Below, one piece after another: positions 50,568-58,991 of a DNA stretch of 64,000 bases; the stretch's first letter is position 1, and the number at the start of each line of letters is the position of its first letter. Position numbers and translations under genes: made by a program. The notes beneath the pieces were generated by a model. The model searched no databases, was not told where the DNA came from, and was given only the letters and a program-made list of their open reading frames with translations. Source of the DNA: Martinezella hainanensis (GTDB taxonomy: Bacteria > Pseudomonadota > Alphaproteobacteria > Rhizobiales > Rhizobiaceae); the NCBI RefSeq assembly GCF_900094555.1, contig NZ_FMAC01000006.1:434001-498000 (forward strand), given 5' to 3'.

Positions 50568-51719
50568 ATGCGTCTTGAACCGCAGCAGCGAATTTATGTC
50601 TGCTTCTTCCTCTTTGCGGTATCGATGGGCGCAATGCTGTCGCGCCTTCCCGACCTCCAGGACGCCTTGCAGATCAACAAATCCGAGCTCGGCCTGACAC
50701 TGATCGGTGCGGCCATCGGCGCTCTGATATCGCTTACCTTCGCCTCCCCCATCGTCGCACGCCTTGGCGCCCGCAAGACGGCATTCATCACCGTGCTCGG
50801 AACCTCCGCATCCCTGGCGCTCGTACCCTGGATGGGCGTGGCCCCCCTGGTCTTTGCCGTCCTGTTTTGCGAGGGACTGCTTGCCGGAGCGCTCGAAATC
50901 AATCTCAATGTCGAGATCGACCGCATCGAGGCGCAGCTCGGCCGTGGCGTGATGAACCGCGCACATGGGTTCTGGAGCCTCGGCTTTTTCGTCACCGCCC
51001 TCGCCTCATCGGCGATACGCCAGGTCGGCATTTCAATGCAGCTGCACCTCGCCCTGATATTCATCTTCGTCCTGATCGTGGGGTCGGTGACGATCGCCGG
51101 CATGCGCAATGCGCCGGCACGCCCGACGCAGGATCACCCGGAGGCCGGACATATCGCGCTGCCGACGTTCGGCCTGCTGCCTCTCTGTGTGATCGGCATC
51201 GCGGCCTTCCTGGTCGAGGGTGCGGGGATCGATTGGTCGGCGATCTACATGCGCGACGTCTTTCACGTCGAGCCCTTCATCGGCGGTCTCGGACTGACGC
51301 TTTTCACCTTCTTCATGGCGCTGGCAAGACTGTTTGCCGACGGGTTCGTCGATCGCTTCGGCTCCCGCTCCGTTGCGCTTTCGCTGCTCCTCCTTTCGAC
51401 CGCCGGCCTCTGCGCCGTCTGGCTGGCACCCCACCCCAATGTGGCGCTCCTCGGCTTTGCCTTCATGGGCGCCGGCTGCAGCGCGGTCTATCCGCTTGCA
51501 GTTTCGGCCGCCGCCCAGCGCACCGACCGTCCGGCCCACGTCAATGTCGCAGCGCTCGGACAAATGTCCTTCGTCGTCTTCTTCCTCGCCCCGCCATTGC
51601 TGGGATTCGTGGCCGAGCATGCCGGCATTCGCACCGCCTACCTAGTGTGCATCCCGGTCATCCTGGCTGCACTCGTGGGCATCGGATCGCTTTCGACGCG
51701 CCGCAGCGCGTTTGCGTAA
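50568..51719 (+). CDS. MFS transporter (YbjJ-like)
   Basis: A 383-residue inner-membrane transporter with twelve predicted helices. Its opening (RIYVCFFLFAVSMGAMLSRL, PDLQDALQINKSELGLTLIG) and the middle GVMNRAHGFWSLGFFVTALA match the MFS subgroup of YbjJ and fucose-permease-like proteins. GGAG lies upstream of the ATG. No regulator or enzyme gene is adjacent, so no substrate is suggested. Confidence 0.85.
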   Translation: MRLEPQQRIYVCFFLFAVSMGAMLSRLPDLQDALQINKSELGLTLIGAAIGALISLTFASPIVARLGARKTAFITVLGTSASLALVPWMGVAPLVFAVLFCEGLLAGALEINLNVEIDRIEAQLGRGVMNRAHGFWSLGFFVTALASSAIRQVGISMQLHLALIFIFVLIVGSVTIAGMRNAPARPTQDHPEAGHIALPTFGLLPLCVIGIAAFLVEGAGIDWSAIYMRDVFHVEPFIGGLGLTLFTFFMALARLFADGFVDRFGSRSVALSLLLLSTAGLCAVWLAPHPNVALLGFAFMGAGCSAVYPLAVSAAAQRTDRPAHVNVAALGQMSFVVFFLAPPLLGFVAEHAGIRTAYLVCIPVILAALVGIGSLSTRRSAFA

Positions 51720-51878
51720 GGGCTCTGCGATCCCACGAGAGTCGCCTGGATCAAATCAGCCAAGATCCGTTATTGGCTGTCGAGGGAGTAAGCCATACGC
51801 TTCCCCCCCTCTTCCGCAGCCAGACGTGGGGCATTGCTCGCCTGCGGTGCTTTCACCAAGTCAGAAGCCTCGGCCCGC

Positions 51879-53162
51879 TTAACGCAGCGAGCGGAATGCT
51901 GCCCTGACTTCGTTGGTGAAAATCGTCGGCTGCTCCCAGGCCGCAAAATGCCCGCCATTATCGGTTTCGTTGAAGTAGATCAGATTGCCATAGCAACGCT
52001 CGGTCCAGGTCTTCGGCGCCTGGTAGATTTCGCCCGGAAAGACACTGACTGCGACCGGCAGGGTTGGAATCTGGATGGCGTTGAAGTTGTTGGAATGGTC
52101 TTCCCAATAAATCTGGGCCGCAGAGGTTCCGGTTTCGGTAAACCAGTAGAGGGAGATGTCGTCCAGCATCTCGTCGCGGGTCAGGACTTTTTCCGGCTGC
52201 TTGCCGCTGTAAGTCCAGGTGGCGAACTTGTCGTAGATCCAGGCCGCCAGGCCCACCGGCGAGTCGACGAGCGAATAGCCAATGGTCTGCGGGCGGGTGA
52301 CCATCATGTTGGCGTAGCCCGAGCTATCGCGATAGAACTCCGCCAGCTTTTCGAAGCAGGCACGTTCCTTGTCCGTCAGATCGGCCGGAGCAGGATCGCC
52401 AGCCGCAAGAATATGGGCAATCTCCTTCGGGACGATGCCGGGCATATTGAGATGGATGCCGAGCAATCCCGGCACGTTCTGGAGCGCCATGCGCTGGGAG
52501 ATGACGGAGCCGCAATCGCCGCCTTGCGAGACGAAGCGCTCGTAGCCAAGACGACGCATCAGCGTGCCCCACGCGCGGCCGATATGGTCCGAACCCCAGC
52601 CCCTCGTCGTTGGCTTGCCGGAGAAGCCGAAACCGGGGATCGAGGGCACCACGAGATGAAAGGCGTCTTCGGCCCTGCCGCCGTGAGCGGTTGGATTCGT
52701 CAAGGGATCGATGACCTTGAGCATTTCCAGAACCGAACCCGGCCAACCGTGTGTCATGATCATCGGCATTGCGTTTTCGTGCTGAGAGCGCACGTGAATG
52801 AATTGAATATCCAGCCCGTCGATTTCGGTTATGAACATCGGCAGGGAATTGAGCCTCTGTTCCACCTTTCGCCAATCATAGCCGTTGGCCCAATATCCGA
52901 CGAGATCGCGCAGACGTTCGAGCTGCACGCCCTGGGAGTCGTCAACGGCATTTTCCCTGAGCGGCCAGCGTGCTTTCGCAAGCCTCTGCTTCAACTCGGC
53001 AATCGCGCTGTCGGGTATATGGACCTTGAACGGCTTCACACCGTCGGGCAAGGCGTCCGATGCGGCAAAGGACATAGCAGGCTTCAGGAGCGATGCTGCA
53101 CCGGCGACGGCAGCAGCAGTCACAAAGGCGCGTCTGTTCATTGAGAAGGATGAAGGCGACAT
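51879..53162 (-). CDS. Epoxide hydrolase, Tat-exported
   Basis: A 427-residue alpha/beta hydrolase. The ATG at 53162 has GGAG 6 bases upstream; an ATG 21 bases further in gives the Tat motif NRRAFVTAAAVAGAAS directly. After the signal, the epoxide-hydrolase N-terminal (EHN) domain spans about 40-150. HGWPGS (138-143) is the oxyanion element, Asp216 in QGGDCGS the nucleophile, and His405 in GGHFAAWEQP the catalytic His. These match juvenile-hormone/microsomal-type epoxide hydrolases. Periplasmic location is unusual but supported by the signal. It lies downstream of the cytochrome P460 gene on the same strand. Confidence 0.87.
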   Translation of the reverse strand: MSPSSFSMNRRAFVTAAAVAGAASLLKPAMSFAASDALPDGVKPFKVHIPDSAIAELKQRLAKARWPLRENAVDDSQGVQLERLRDLVGYWANGYDWRKVEQRLNSLPMFITEIDGLDIQFIHVRSQHENAMPMIMTHGWPGSVLEMLKVIDPLTNPTAHGGRAEDAFHLVVPSIPGFGFSGKPTTRGWGSDHIGRAWGTLMRRLGYERFVSQGGDCGSVISQRMALQNVPGLLGIHLNMPGIVPKEIAHILAAGDPAPADLTDKERACFEKLAEFYRDSSGYANMMVTRPQTIGYSLVDSPVGLAAWIYDKFATWTYSGKQPEKVLTRDEMLDDISLYWFTETGTSAAQIYWEDHSNNFNAIQIPTLPVAVSVFPGEIYQAPKTWTERCYGNLIYFNETDNGGHFAAWEQPTIFTNEVRAAFRSLR

Positions 53163-53639
53163 CAGAATCTCCATATGTTTGGGAGGTTTGTTGAATGCCG
53201 CGAAGTTTTGCTTTCGGCGTGTATCCCGGTTGTGTCCTCAACCGCGCCAAATTGTATCCTTCCGTGTCCAGATCGACCAAGGCTACGATGGAATACAGAA
53301 TTCTGCGCTTTGGCTTTGCCAGCGGCAAGTACGTCCCAAAAGATGGAACTTCGCCCAGTAGACCAGTAAAGAAGGATTTTTCGGGGGGCCGCGACGGTGG
53401 GAGACAAGGCAATGCTGGGCTCCCAAAGCCGAGAGCGGAACCAGAGATTGCGCAGGCTTGTGAAAGTCGTCTTCCATGATGATGGAAGCGGCTCGATGGC
53501 TGCTCGCTGAGAGCAGCGCTCGCCTGTCGGTCAAAATAGGGGACGGCTATCCCGATGGGAGGAAAAATCATGGATAGCCGGCCGGCCGCGATGTGATGAG
53601 ATCGGGCCAGCAAATTCAATTTAGCCAGGTTGCCGCGTC
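53163..53639. other. Intergenic region between epoxide hydrolase and cytochrome P460 genes
   Basis: No gene is supported; a plus-strand frame at 53195-53479 has no known motif. It holds the epoxide hydrolase promoter. A GATACAAT box (minus strand; plus-strand ATTGTATC at 53251-53258) lies about 90 bases before that gene. The same octamer appears twice upstream of the cytochrome P460 gene. Confidence 0.5.
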
Positions 53640-54149
53640 TTACGGCGCATAGCGCGTAAAGACGTCGTCGTGATCCCTAACATTGCCGACATGGCAGCTG
53701 AGACAGGTCTCATGTTGTGCAACGTCGACCGGCTTGCCGTCGACGAACCGCCCGAAGCCCCAACCGTGGCTATCGGGATATTTCTTGGAATCCTTCACCA
53801 TGACCTGCACCGTCGTCGGCGCTCCCGGCACCGTTGCCGGTGCAAACTCCGTCGATTGCTTGCGTTTGTAGGCCAATTTGACGAGGATCGAACCGTCCGG
53901 AAAAGGCAGGGTGCCCTTCTTATAGGCGTCGATGGCGGTATCATTGCCGAGCACTGCGCGAAGTTCGTCGAGCGGCGGAGCCTCCTGCGCCGGCGCAATG
54001 AATTTCCAGTCCCTATAGCCTTCCGGTATGGTGACGCCGTAGATCGGCGAGGCATTTTCCGGCGGCGTTGCAGAACTTGCGGATTGAGAAGCCGCGATGC
54101 CGACGGCGAGGCTCGAGACGGCAAATGCGCCAAGGAATGCGAGTTTCAT
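53640..54149 (-). CDS. Cytochrome P460 family protein
   Basis: A 169-residue periplasmic heme protein. The Sec signal is MKLAFLGAFAVSSLAVGIAA with cleavage near SQSAS. The P460 domain shows IPEGYRDWKFIAPA at the start and DGSILVKLAYKRK in the middle, and a c-type heme site CLSCH (149-153) at the C-terminus. The family includes hydroxylamine-oxidising cytochromes P460 and cytochromes c' beta; the function in rhizobia is not established. The heme-crosslinking Lys of true P460 cannot be assigned with certainty. It shares a promoter octamer with the downstream epoxide hydrolase. Confidence 0.83.
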   Translation of the reverse strand: MKLAFLGAFAVSSLAVGIAASQSASSATPPENASPIYGVTIPEGYRDWKFIAPAQEAPPLDELRAVLGNDTAIDAYKKGTLPFPDGSILVKLAYKRKQSTEFAPATVPGAPTTVQVMVKDSKKYPDSHGWGFGRFVDGKPVDVAQHETCLSCHVGNVRDHDDVFTRYAP

Positions 54150-54194
54150 TTTCGACTCCTGCCTGACGGATGATCTGGCAGAGGATCGCGCGGA

Positions 54195-54234
54195 ATTGTA
54201 TCCGCGAGATTTCAGGAAACGGCCCGATTGTATC
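54195..54234 (-). promoter_or_regulatory. Two GATACAAT boxes upstream of cytochrome P460
   Basis: On the plus strand ATTGTATC occurs at 54195-54202 and 54227-54234, 32 bases apart, and a third copy at 53251-53258 precedes the next minus-strand gene. They may be promoter or regulator elements; the 32-base spacing is three helical turns. Confidence 0.35.
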
Positions 54235-54333
54235 GCAATGTAGCCGGGGAGACCCGTTCGTGTGAGCTACTCATCGGAAATCGGGTGGCCACCGCTCCGG
54301 TTCGGACGCTAGGCTCCAGGTTCTTGCCGCGCC

Positions 54334-54354
54334 CGAGGGCCTAGAGCGCCCTCG
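54334..54354. promoter_or_regulatory. Palindrome upstream of the 2OG-Fe(II) oxygenase
   Basis: CGAGGGC (54334-54340) and GCCCTCG (54348-54354) flank CTAGAGC. It lies 28-48 bases before the oxygenase ATG, so it could be an operator or a leader hairpin. Confidence 0.4.
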
Positions 54355-54381
54355 AAAACCCGCCCAAACCGAGGACATGAC

Positions 54382-55131
54382 ATGAACACTCAACCATCCA
54401 GCTTCGCTCCGGCTTTTGCGGAACCCTTCACGATGGCGCAGGTCGACGCCTACGATTGGTCGTCGCTGGCGGGAGAGCTTGACGGCTTCGGCTGCGCCAT
54501 TCTTCCGAAACTGCTCGCACCCGAGGAATGCGATGCGATTTCCCGCCTTTATCCCGAGGAACGTCATTTCCGCAGCCACATCATCATGGCGCGTCACGGC
54601 TTCGGAAGAGGTGAATATCGCTATTTCAACTATCCCCTGCCGGGGCTTCTCGGTGGATTGCGCACGGCGCTCTATCCTCATCTCGCCGATATCGCAAACC
54701 GATGGAATGAACGTATGGGCGTCGAGGAACGCTATCCCGATGAACACGCGGCCTTCCTGAAGCGATGCCATGAAGCCGGCCAGAGGCGGCCGACACCACT
54801 GCTGCTGCAATATGTGCCCGGGGACTTCAACTGCCTGCATCAGGATCTCTATGGCGAGCTTGCCTTTCCGATCCAGGTCGCAATTCTGCTGTCCGAGCCG
54901 GGCCGGGATTTCACCGGCGGCGAGTTCGTCCTGACCGAGCAGCGGCCACGCATGCAAAGCCGCGTGGACGTCGTGCCGCTTCGACAGGGCGATGCCGTCG
55001 CTTTCGCGGTCCATAATCGGCCCGTGCGGGGAACGAAAGGGAGCTACCGTGTCAATCTCAGGCACGGGGTAAGCCGGGTGCGCTCGGGCATGCGCCACAC
55101 CGTCGGCATCATCTTTCACGACGCGCGCTGA
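54382..55131 (+). CDS. 2-oxoglutarate-Fe(II) dioxygenase
   Basis: A 249-residue non-heme iron dioxygenase of the prolyl-4-hydroxylase-like fold. The iron ligands are His153 and Asp155 (CLHQDLYG) and His211 (AFAVHNRPV); Arg223 in SYRVNLRHG would bind 2-oxoglutarate. The segment PLLLQYVPGDFNCLHQDLYG is conserved in a bacterial group often found near alkylation-repair genes, but no ada or alkA gene is in this window. The substrate is not predictable. It is convergent with the XRE regulator gene. Confidence 0.8.
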   Translation: MNTQPSSFAPAFAEPFTMAQVDAYDWSSLAGELDGFGCAILPKLLAPEECDAISRLYPEERHFRSHIIMARHGFGRGEYRYFNYPLPGLLGGLRTALYPHLADIANRWNERMGVEERYPDEHAAFLKRCHEAGQRRPTPLLLQYVPGDFNCLHQDLYGELAFPIQVAILLSEPGRDFTGGEFVLTEQRPRMQSRVDVVPLRQGDAVAFAVHNRPVRGTKGSYRVNLRHGVSRVRSGMRHTVGIIFHDAR

Positions 55132-55153
55132 GGGCGCTAAGCAGCAGCCGATC

Positions 55154-55915
55154 TTACCCGACGAAGCCGGCGTAATTTTCTCCCGTAATTCTGCGCATGA
55201 TAGCCGAGTAAGCATCGTGATTGTGATCGCCCGCCAAGACACGCCCCAGCGACGGCTGCGCGAAAGCCGACATGGGCAGAAGAGCGAGCGGCGTCGAGAC
55301 GGGTGTGAGGTGAGAACCCTGCCCGGCGCGCAATGTCGTCAGCAGGCCGAACATCTCGCCAGTGATGCTGGGCCTCGACAATATCGCCATACGATACTGC
55401 CCGGACGAATTCGTCACGAGATAGATATGCCCCGACAGGTGCGGCACCGACACCGAGCCCTGTTGCGAAAACGAGGCATCGCTGCGCTCGCGCTCCCGAA
55501 AGCTCAGGCAGGTCCGTTCGCCATCCCAGGCGATCTCCGTGCAATAGGCGAAGATCGCCTGGGGATCGCCGAAGGACGGGCGAAGCGTCAGGTAGGTGCT
55601 TTCCAGCCATGACACCGAGGCGCGGGAATAGGCGCCAAGCTCTTCAGGGGCATGGCCGGGCCTGTCGTTGACGACAGGCGCCTGCGTTCCAACCGGTTCC
55701 CGCAGGACGACGCCCATCGCCTGTTCCAGCCGAATGAGGGTCGCAAGCGTGAAAGGGCGATGGCCGGAAAGAGCCTTCTCCAGGGTCGAGAGGCTGATGC
55801 GCGCATCATTGGCAAGACGCTGCCTGGAAATACGCCGCCGGGCGATCTCTTCGCGAACCCGCGCCGCCACGGCGCTGTTCTGACTGTCGGACAAATAGGG
55901 GTCGCCCTGGACCAT
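55154..55915 (-). CDS. XRE-type HTH regulator, divergent from the sortase system
   Basis: About 253 residues from ATG 55915; an upstream ATG at 55960 is also possible and the frame opens at 56011. Residues about 15-70 form an XRE HTH: RVREEIARRRISRQRLANDA, then RISLSTLEKALSGHRPFTLA. The C-terminal 180 residues are unrecognised and may be a ligand-sensing domain (FGDPQAIFAYCTEIAWDG, then LSGHIYLVTNSSGQYRMAIL). It is divergent from the vWA-domain sortase substrate gene, with about 170 bases between the starts, so it is the likely regulator of that system. Confidence 0.82.
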   Translation of the reverse strand: MVQGDPYLSDSQNSAVAARVREEIARRRISRQRLANDARISLSTLEKALSGHRPFTLATLIRLEQAMGVVLREPVGTQAPVVNDRPGHAPEELGAYSRASVSWLESTYLTLRPSFGDPQAIFAYCTEIAWDGERTCLSFRERERSDASFSQQGSVSVPHLSGHIYLVTNSSGQYRMAILSRPSITGEMFGLLTTLRAGQGSHLTPVSTPLALLPMSAFAQPSLGRVLAGDHNHDAYSAIMRRITGENYAGFVG

Positions 55916-56084
55916 TCCTTCGTTTCCTGTTTGCGTAATTTCCTTCACAATTCCACACATGCCCGCCACCGGCAAGACCGTTTGCGGCAAGATGCGGACG
56001 AAACAGGGCAAAGCTTACGCTGGCGAGAAAATAGCCTTTGTTCACAATGGCTTCAGTCATTCCACGGCGAACAAGGAGCCTGTC

Positions 56085-58343
56085 ATGTCAGCCTCGCCAA
56101 GCATCTCGCGCTACCAAAAGCGGCAAAATTTCCTCATCAGATTCGGCCTGTTACTCTGGTTCAGCAATGCCATCCTGCTGCCGGTGCTTGCCGTCATTTT
56201 CGCGCTGCTTCATCCGCTGGAATCGCACGCGCAGCCGGCAGCCTTCGTCACCCCGAACGAAATGGGTGCGGGCAGCCTTCTTCTTCAGACCAAGGAAGAA
56301 GGAAAATATATCGAAGCGCCTCGTCTTGCGACCGATGTCGACATCGACGTCAGCGGACCGACGGCGCGCGCAGTCCTGACCCAAGCTTTCGAGAACACCA
56401 CCGATAAGTGGGTCGAAGCCCTCTACGTATTTCCCCTTCCGGAAGACAGTGCCGTTTACTCCCTGAAGATGATCGTCGGCAACAGGGTCGTTGTCGCCGA
56501 CATCAAGGAGAAGCAGGCCGCCCGCGCGATTTACGAGCAGGCCCGCAAGCAGGGGAAGAAGGCTACGCTTGTGGAGCAGCAGCGTCCGAACGTCTTCACC
56601 AATGCGGTCGCCAACATCGGCCCGCATGAAAAGATCGTCGTCCAGATCGAATATCAGCAGGCGGTGCGTCTCGCGGATGGTCGCTTTTCCCTACGGGTTC
56701 CGCTCGTCGTTGCGCCGCGCTACACCCCCCAGAATGGATCGCCCATCACGCAGCAGGCCGATCTGAAGGCCGGTTGGGGTCGGAGCGAAAACAGCCCTTC
56801 GCACAATGCTGCCGACAAACCCGTCTCCGCGCCGCTTTTGGCGCCGGACAGCGACCGCACCAATCCGGTCACGCTGAAGGTCAATCTCAATGCTGGCTTT
56901 CCGCTCGACGATGTCAAAAGCCTCTATCACACGGTCAGGATCGACAAGGTAAGCGACAACGCGCGCCGGATCGTGCTCGATGGCGATGCAACGGCCGATC
57001 GCGACTTCGTGCTCGAATGGAGCGCCGTCGCCAGCAACGTGCCGAGCGTCGGTCTCTTCCGCGAACATGTCGGCAAGGATGATTACGTGCTTGCCTATGT
57101 AACGCCGCCGGCGGTGGCGGCGCCGCAAAAGGCTGGCCGCGAAGTGGTCTTCGTCATCGATAATTCCGGCTCCATGGGCGGTACGTCGATCGAGCAGGCG
57201 CGGGCGAGCCTCGACTATGCCCTGTCGCGGCTCGAGCCGAGCGACCGCTTCAACGTCATTCGTTTCGACGATACGATGACCAAGTTCTTCCCGGATTCGG
57301 TCATGGCAACGGCTGAGAATATCGCCTCGGCCCGCCGCTTCGTCACCGGCCTGGAAGCTGCCGGCGGCACCGAAATGCTGCCGCCGCTTCATGCAGCCCT
57401 CGACGACAGCCATCAGGCGAACGGATTGCGTCAGGTCGTGTTCCTGACCGATGGCGAAGTCAATAACGAGCAGCAGCTTCTCGATGCGATCGCTCAATCG
57501 CGTGGTCGCTCGCGCATCTTCATGGTCGGCATCGGCTCGGCGCCGAATACCTACCTGATGAGCCGCGCCGCCGAACTCGGCCGCGGCAGCTTCACCCATA
57601 TCGGCTCGGTCGCCGAGGTGAACGAACGCATGCGCGCCCTCTTCGACAAGCTGGAGAACCCGGCCGTCACCGATGTCGCCGCCGGCTTTTCGGAAAAGAA
57701 TGTCAGCCTCTCGCCGAACCAATTGCCCGATATCTATCACGGCGAACCGCTGGTCCTGGCCGCCCGGATGGGGAAAGCGGCCGGCACATTGACCGTCAGT
57801 GGCATGGTCGGCGATCAGCCGTGGACGATCTCCCTGCCGCTCGATCAGGCAAGCAATGCCAAGGGCATCTCCAAGATCTGGGCCCGCCGCCAGATCGATG
57901 ATGCCGAGGTCAACCTCACGCTTGGCAAGATCACGCAGGCAGATGCCGACAAGCGCATCCTGCAGCTGGCACTCGACCATCATCTCGTCACGCGCCTGAC
58001 CAGCCTTGTCGCCGTCGATACCAGGCGCCTGCGCCCGACAAACGCGCCGCTGACCGCGGCCGACATTCCCCTGCAGCTGCCCGCCGGCTGGGACTACGAC
58101 AAGCTTCTCGGCATCGGGACAACGCGGGATGCAAAGGCAGACGCCAAGCATCATCAGACGGCCGACAAATCGCAAGGGTCAGATGGCGACGCGGAGCTTG
58201 CACCGATCTCCGCATCGGCTCCGGCCAGCGTTCCGCTGCCGCAGACGGCAACACCCGGAGAGCTCATGATCCTTCAGGGATTGCTGGCCCTGTTGCTCGG
58301 AACGTCGCTGCTGGCCCTCGCATCACGACGGAGCAAGGCATGA
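56085..58343 (+). CDS. VIT/vWA-domain sortase substrate (marine proteobacterial sortase target type)
   Basis: A 752-residue envelope protein. The N-terminal membrane/signal segment (FGLLLWFSNAILLPVLAVIF) precedes a VIT domain (about 60-190, with VEALYVFPLPEDSAVYSLKM). A von Willebrand A domain follows with a MIDAS motif D-x-S-G-S (Asp359, Ser361, Ser363; VVFVIDNSGSMGG). The C-terminus has a complete sorting signal: LPQTA (718-722), a hydrophobic segment, and the basic tail RRSK. ATG 56085 is chosen within a longer frame. The sortase gene overlaps its end by ATGA, so this is its dedicated substrate. Confidence 0.9.
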   Translation: MSASPSISRYQKRQNFLIRFGLLLWFSNAILLPVLAVIFALLHPLESHAQPAAFVTPNEMGAGSLLLQTKEEGKYIEAPRLATDVDIDVSGPTARAVLTQAFENTTDKWVEALYVFPLPEDSAVYSLKMIVGNRVVVADIKEKQAARAIYEQARKQGKKATLVEQQRPNVFTNAVANIGPHEKIVVQIEYQQAVRLADGRFSLRVPLVVAPRYTPQNGSPITQQADLKAGWGRSENSPSHNAADKPVSAPLLAPDSDRTNPVTLKVNLNAGFPLDDVKSLYHTVRIDKVSDNARRIVLDGDATADRDFVLEWSAVASNVPSVGLFREHVGKDDYVLAYVTPPAVAAPQKAGREVVFVIDNSGSMGGTSIEQARASLDYALSRLEPSDRFNVIRFDDTMTKFFPDSVMATAENIASARRFVTGLEAAGGTEMLPPLHAALDDSHQANGLRQVVFLTDGEVNNEQQLLDAIAQSRGRSRIFMVGIGSAPNTYLMSRAAELGRGSFTHIGSVAEVNERMRALFDKLENPAVTDVAAGFSEKNVSLSPNQLPDIYHGEPLVLAARMGKAAGTLTVSGMVGDQPWTISLPLDQASNAKGISKIWARRQIDDAEVNLTLGKITQADADKRILQLALDHHLVTRLTSLVAVDTRRLRPTNAPLTAADIPLQLPAGWDYDKLLGIGTTRDAKADAKHHQTADKSQGSDGDAELAPISASAPASVPLPQTATPGELMILQGLLALLLGTSLLALASRRSKA

Positions 58344-58960
58344 TCGCCGCCACTCGCGTCCAAACCATTGGGAGCGCGCCAGCGCGCTCCCTTCTGACCT
58401 TTGCAGCCAGCATTCTTATCGCGACCGGCCTCTTCCTCGCCGCACAGGGAGGATGGATCTATGCCAAGGCAGCTTTGGCGCAGCTTCTCCTCGAGCGCGC
58501 CTTCGCCGAGAGCGTGACGTCAGGCGCGCCGGTCAAGCCCTGGAGCTGGGCCGACACCTGGCCGGTGGCGCGCATCGAGGTTCCGCGCCTTGGCGTTGCC
58601 GCGATCGCGCTGAAAGGCGCAAGCGGCCAGGCCCTTGCCTTCGGCCCTGGCCATCTCGACAACACCCCGCAGGCGGGCGAAGAGGGCACGGCAGTCTACG
58701 CAGCCCATCGCGATACCCACTTCACCTTCCTGAAAGATGTCAAAGAAAATGACCGTATCCGCATCACCCGCAGCGATGGCCGGGTCTTCGCCTTCCGCGT
58801 GACCCATATGGCCGTTGCTCGCTGGGACGAAGCAGAGATCGACCCCAATGCCGAGGGCGTCCACCTCGTCCTCGCAACGTGCTTTCCCTTCGACGCCGTG
58901 ACCTCAGGCCCGCTTCGCTATCTCGTCTATGGCGATCTTGAAGAAACGGCGACGAAATAG
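58340..58960 (+). CDS. Class GN sortase
   Basis: A 206-residue transpeptidase anchored by an N-terminal helix (LLTFAASILIATGLFLAAQG). The sortase barrel has the catalytic His123 in VYAAHRDTH, Cys181 in VLATCFPFDAV and Arg193 in GPLRYLVYG. This matches the class found in Gram-negative Proteobacteria (GN), encoded beside a vWA protein with an LPxTx-type signal. It should cleave that signal at the inner membrane and attach the protein to an unknown acceptor. It is translationally coupled (ATGA) to the substrate gene. Confidence 0.9.
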   Translation: MIAATRVQTIGSAPARSLLTFAASILIATGLFLAAQGGWIYAKAALAQLLLERAFAESVTSGAPVKPWSWADTWPVARIEVPRLGVAAIALKGASGQALAFGPGHLDNTPQAGEEGTAVYAAHRDTHFTFLKDVKENDRIRITRSDGRVFAFRVTHMAVARWDEAEIDPNAEGVHLVLATCFPFDAVTSGPLRYLVYGDLEETATK

Positions 58961-58991
58961 ACCGCCGCCGGGAAACCGTGCAGGACCGAGC

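Noticed and set aside
51834..53144. Plus-strand frame of 436 codons opposite the epoxide hydrolase
   Set aside because: The minus-strand frame has the full catalytic set and a Tat signal; the plus frame has no recognisable domain.
53195..53479. Small plus-strand ORF in the epoxide hydrolase promoter region
   Set aside because: No ribosome-binding site, no recognised motif, and Arg/Pro/Gly-rich composition typical of chance frames in GC-rich DNA.
56691..58175. Minus-strand frame of 494 codons within the vWA protein gene
   Set aside because: Antisense shadow with low-complexity composition; the sense frame contains VIT, vWA and sorting signal.
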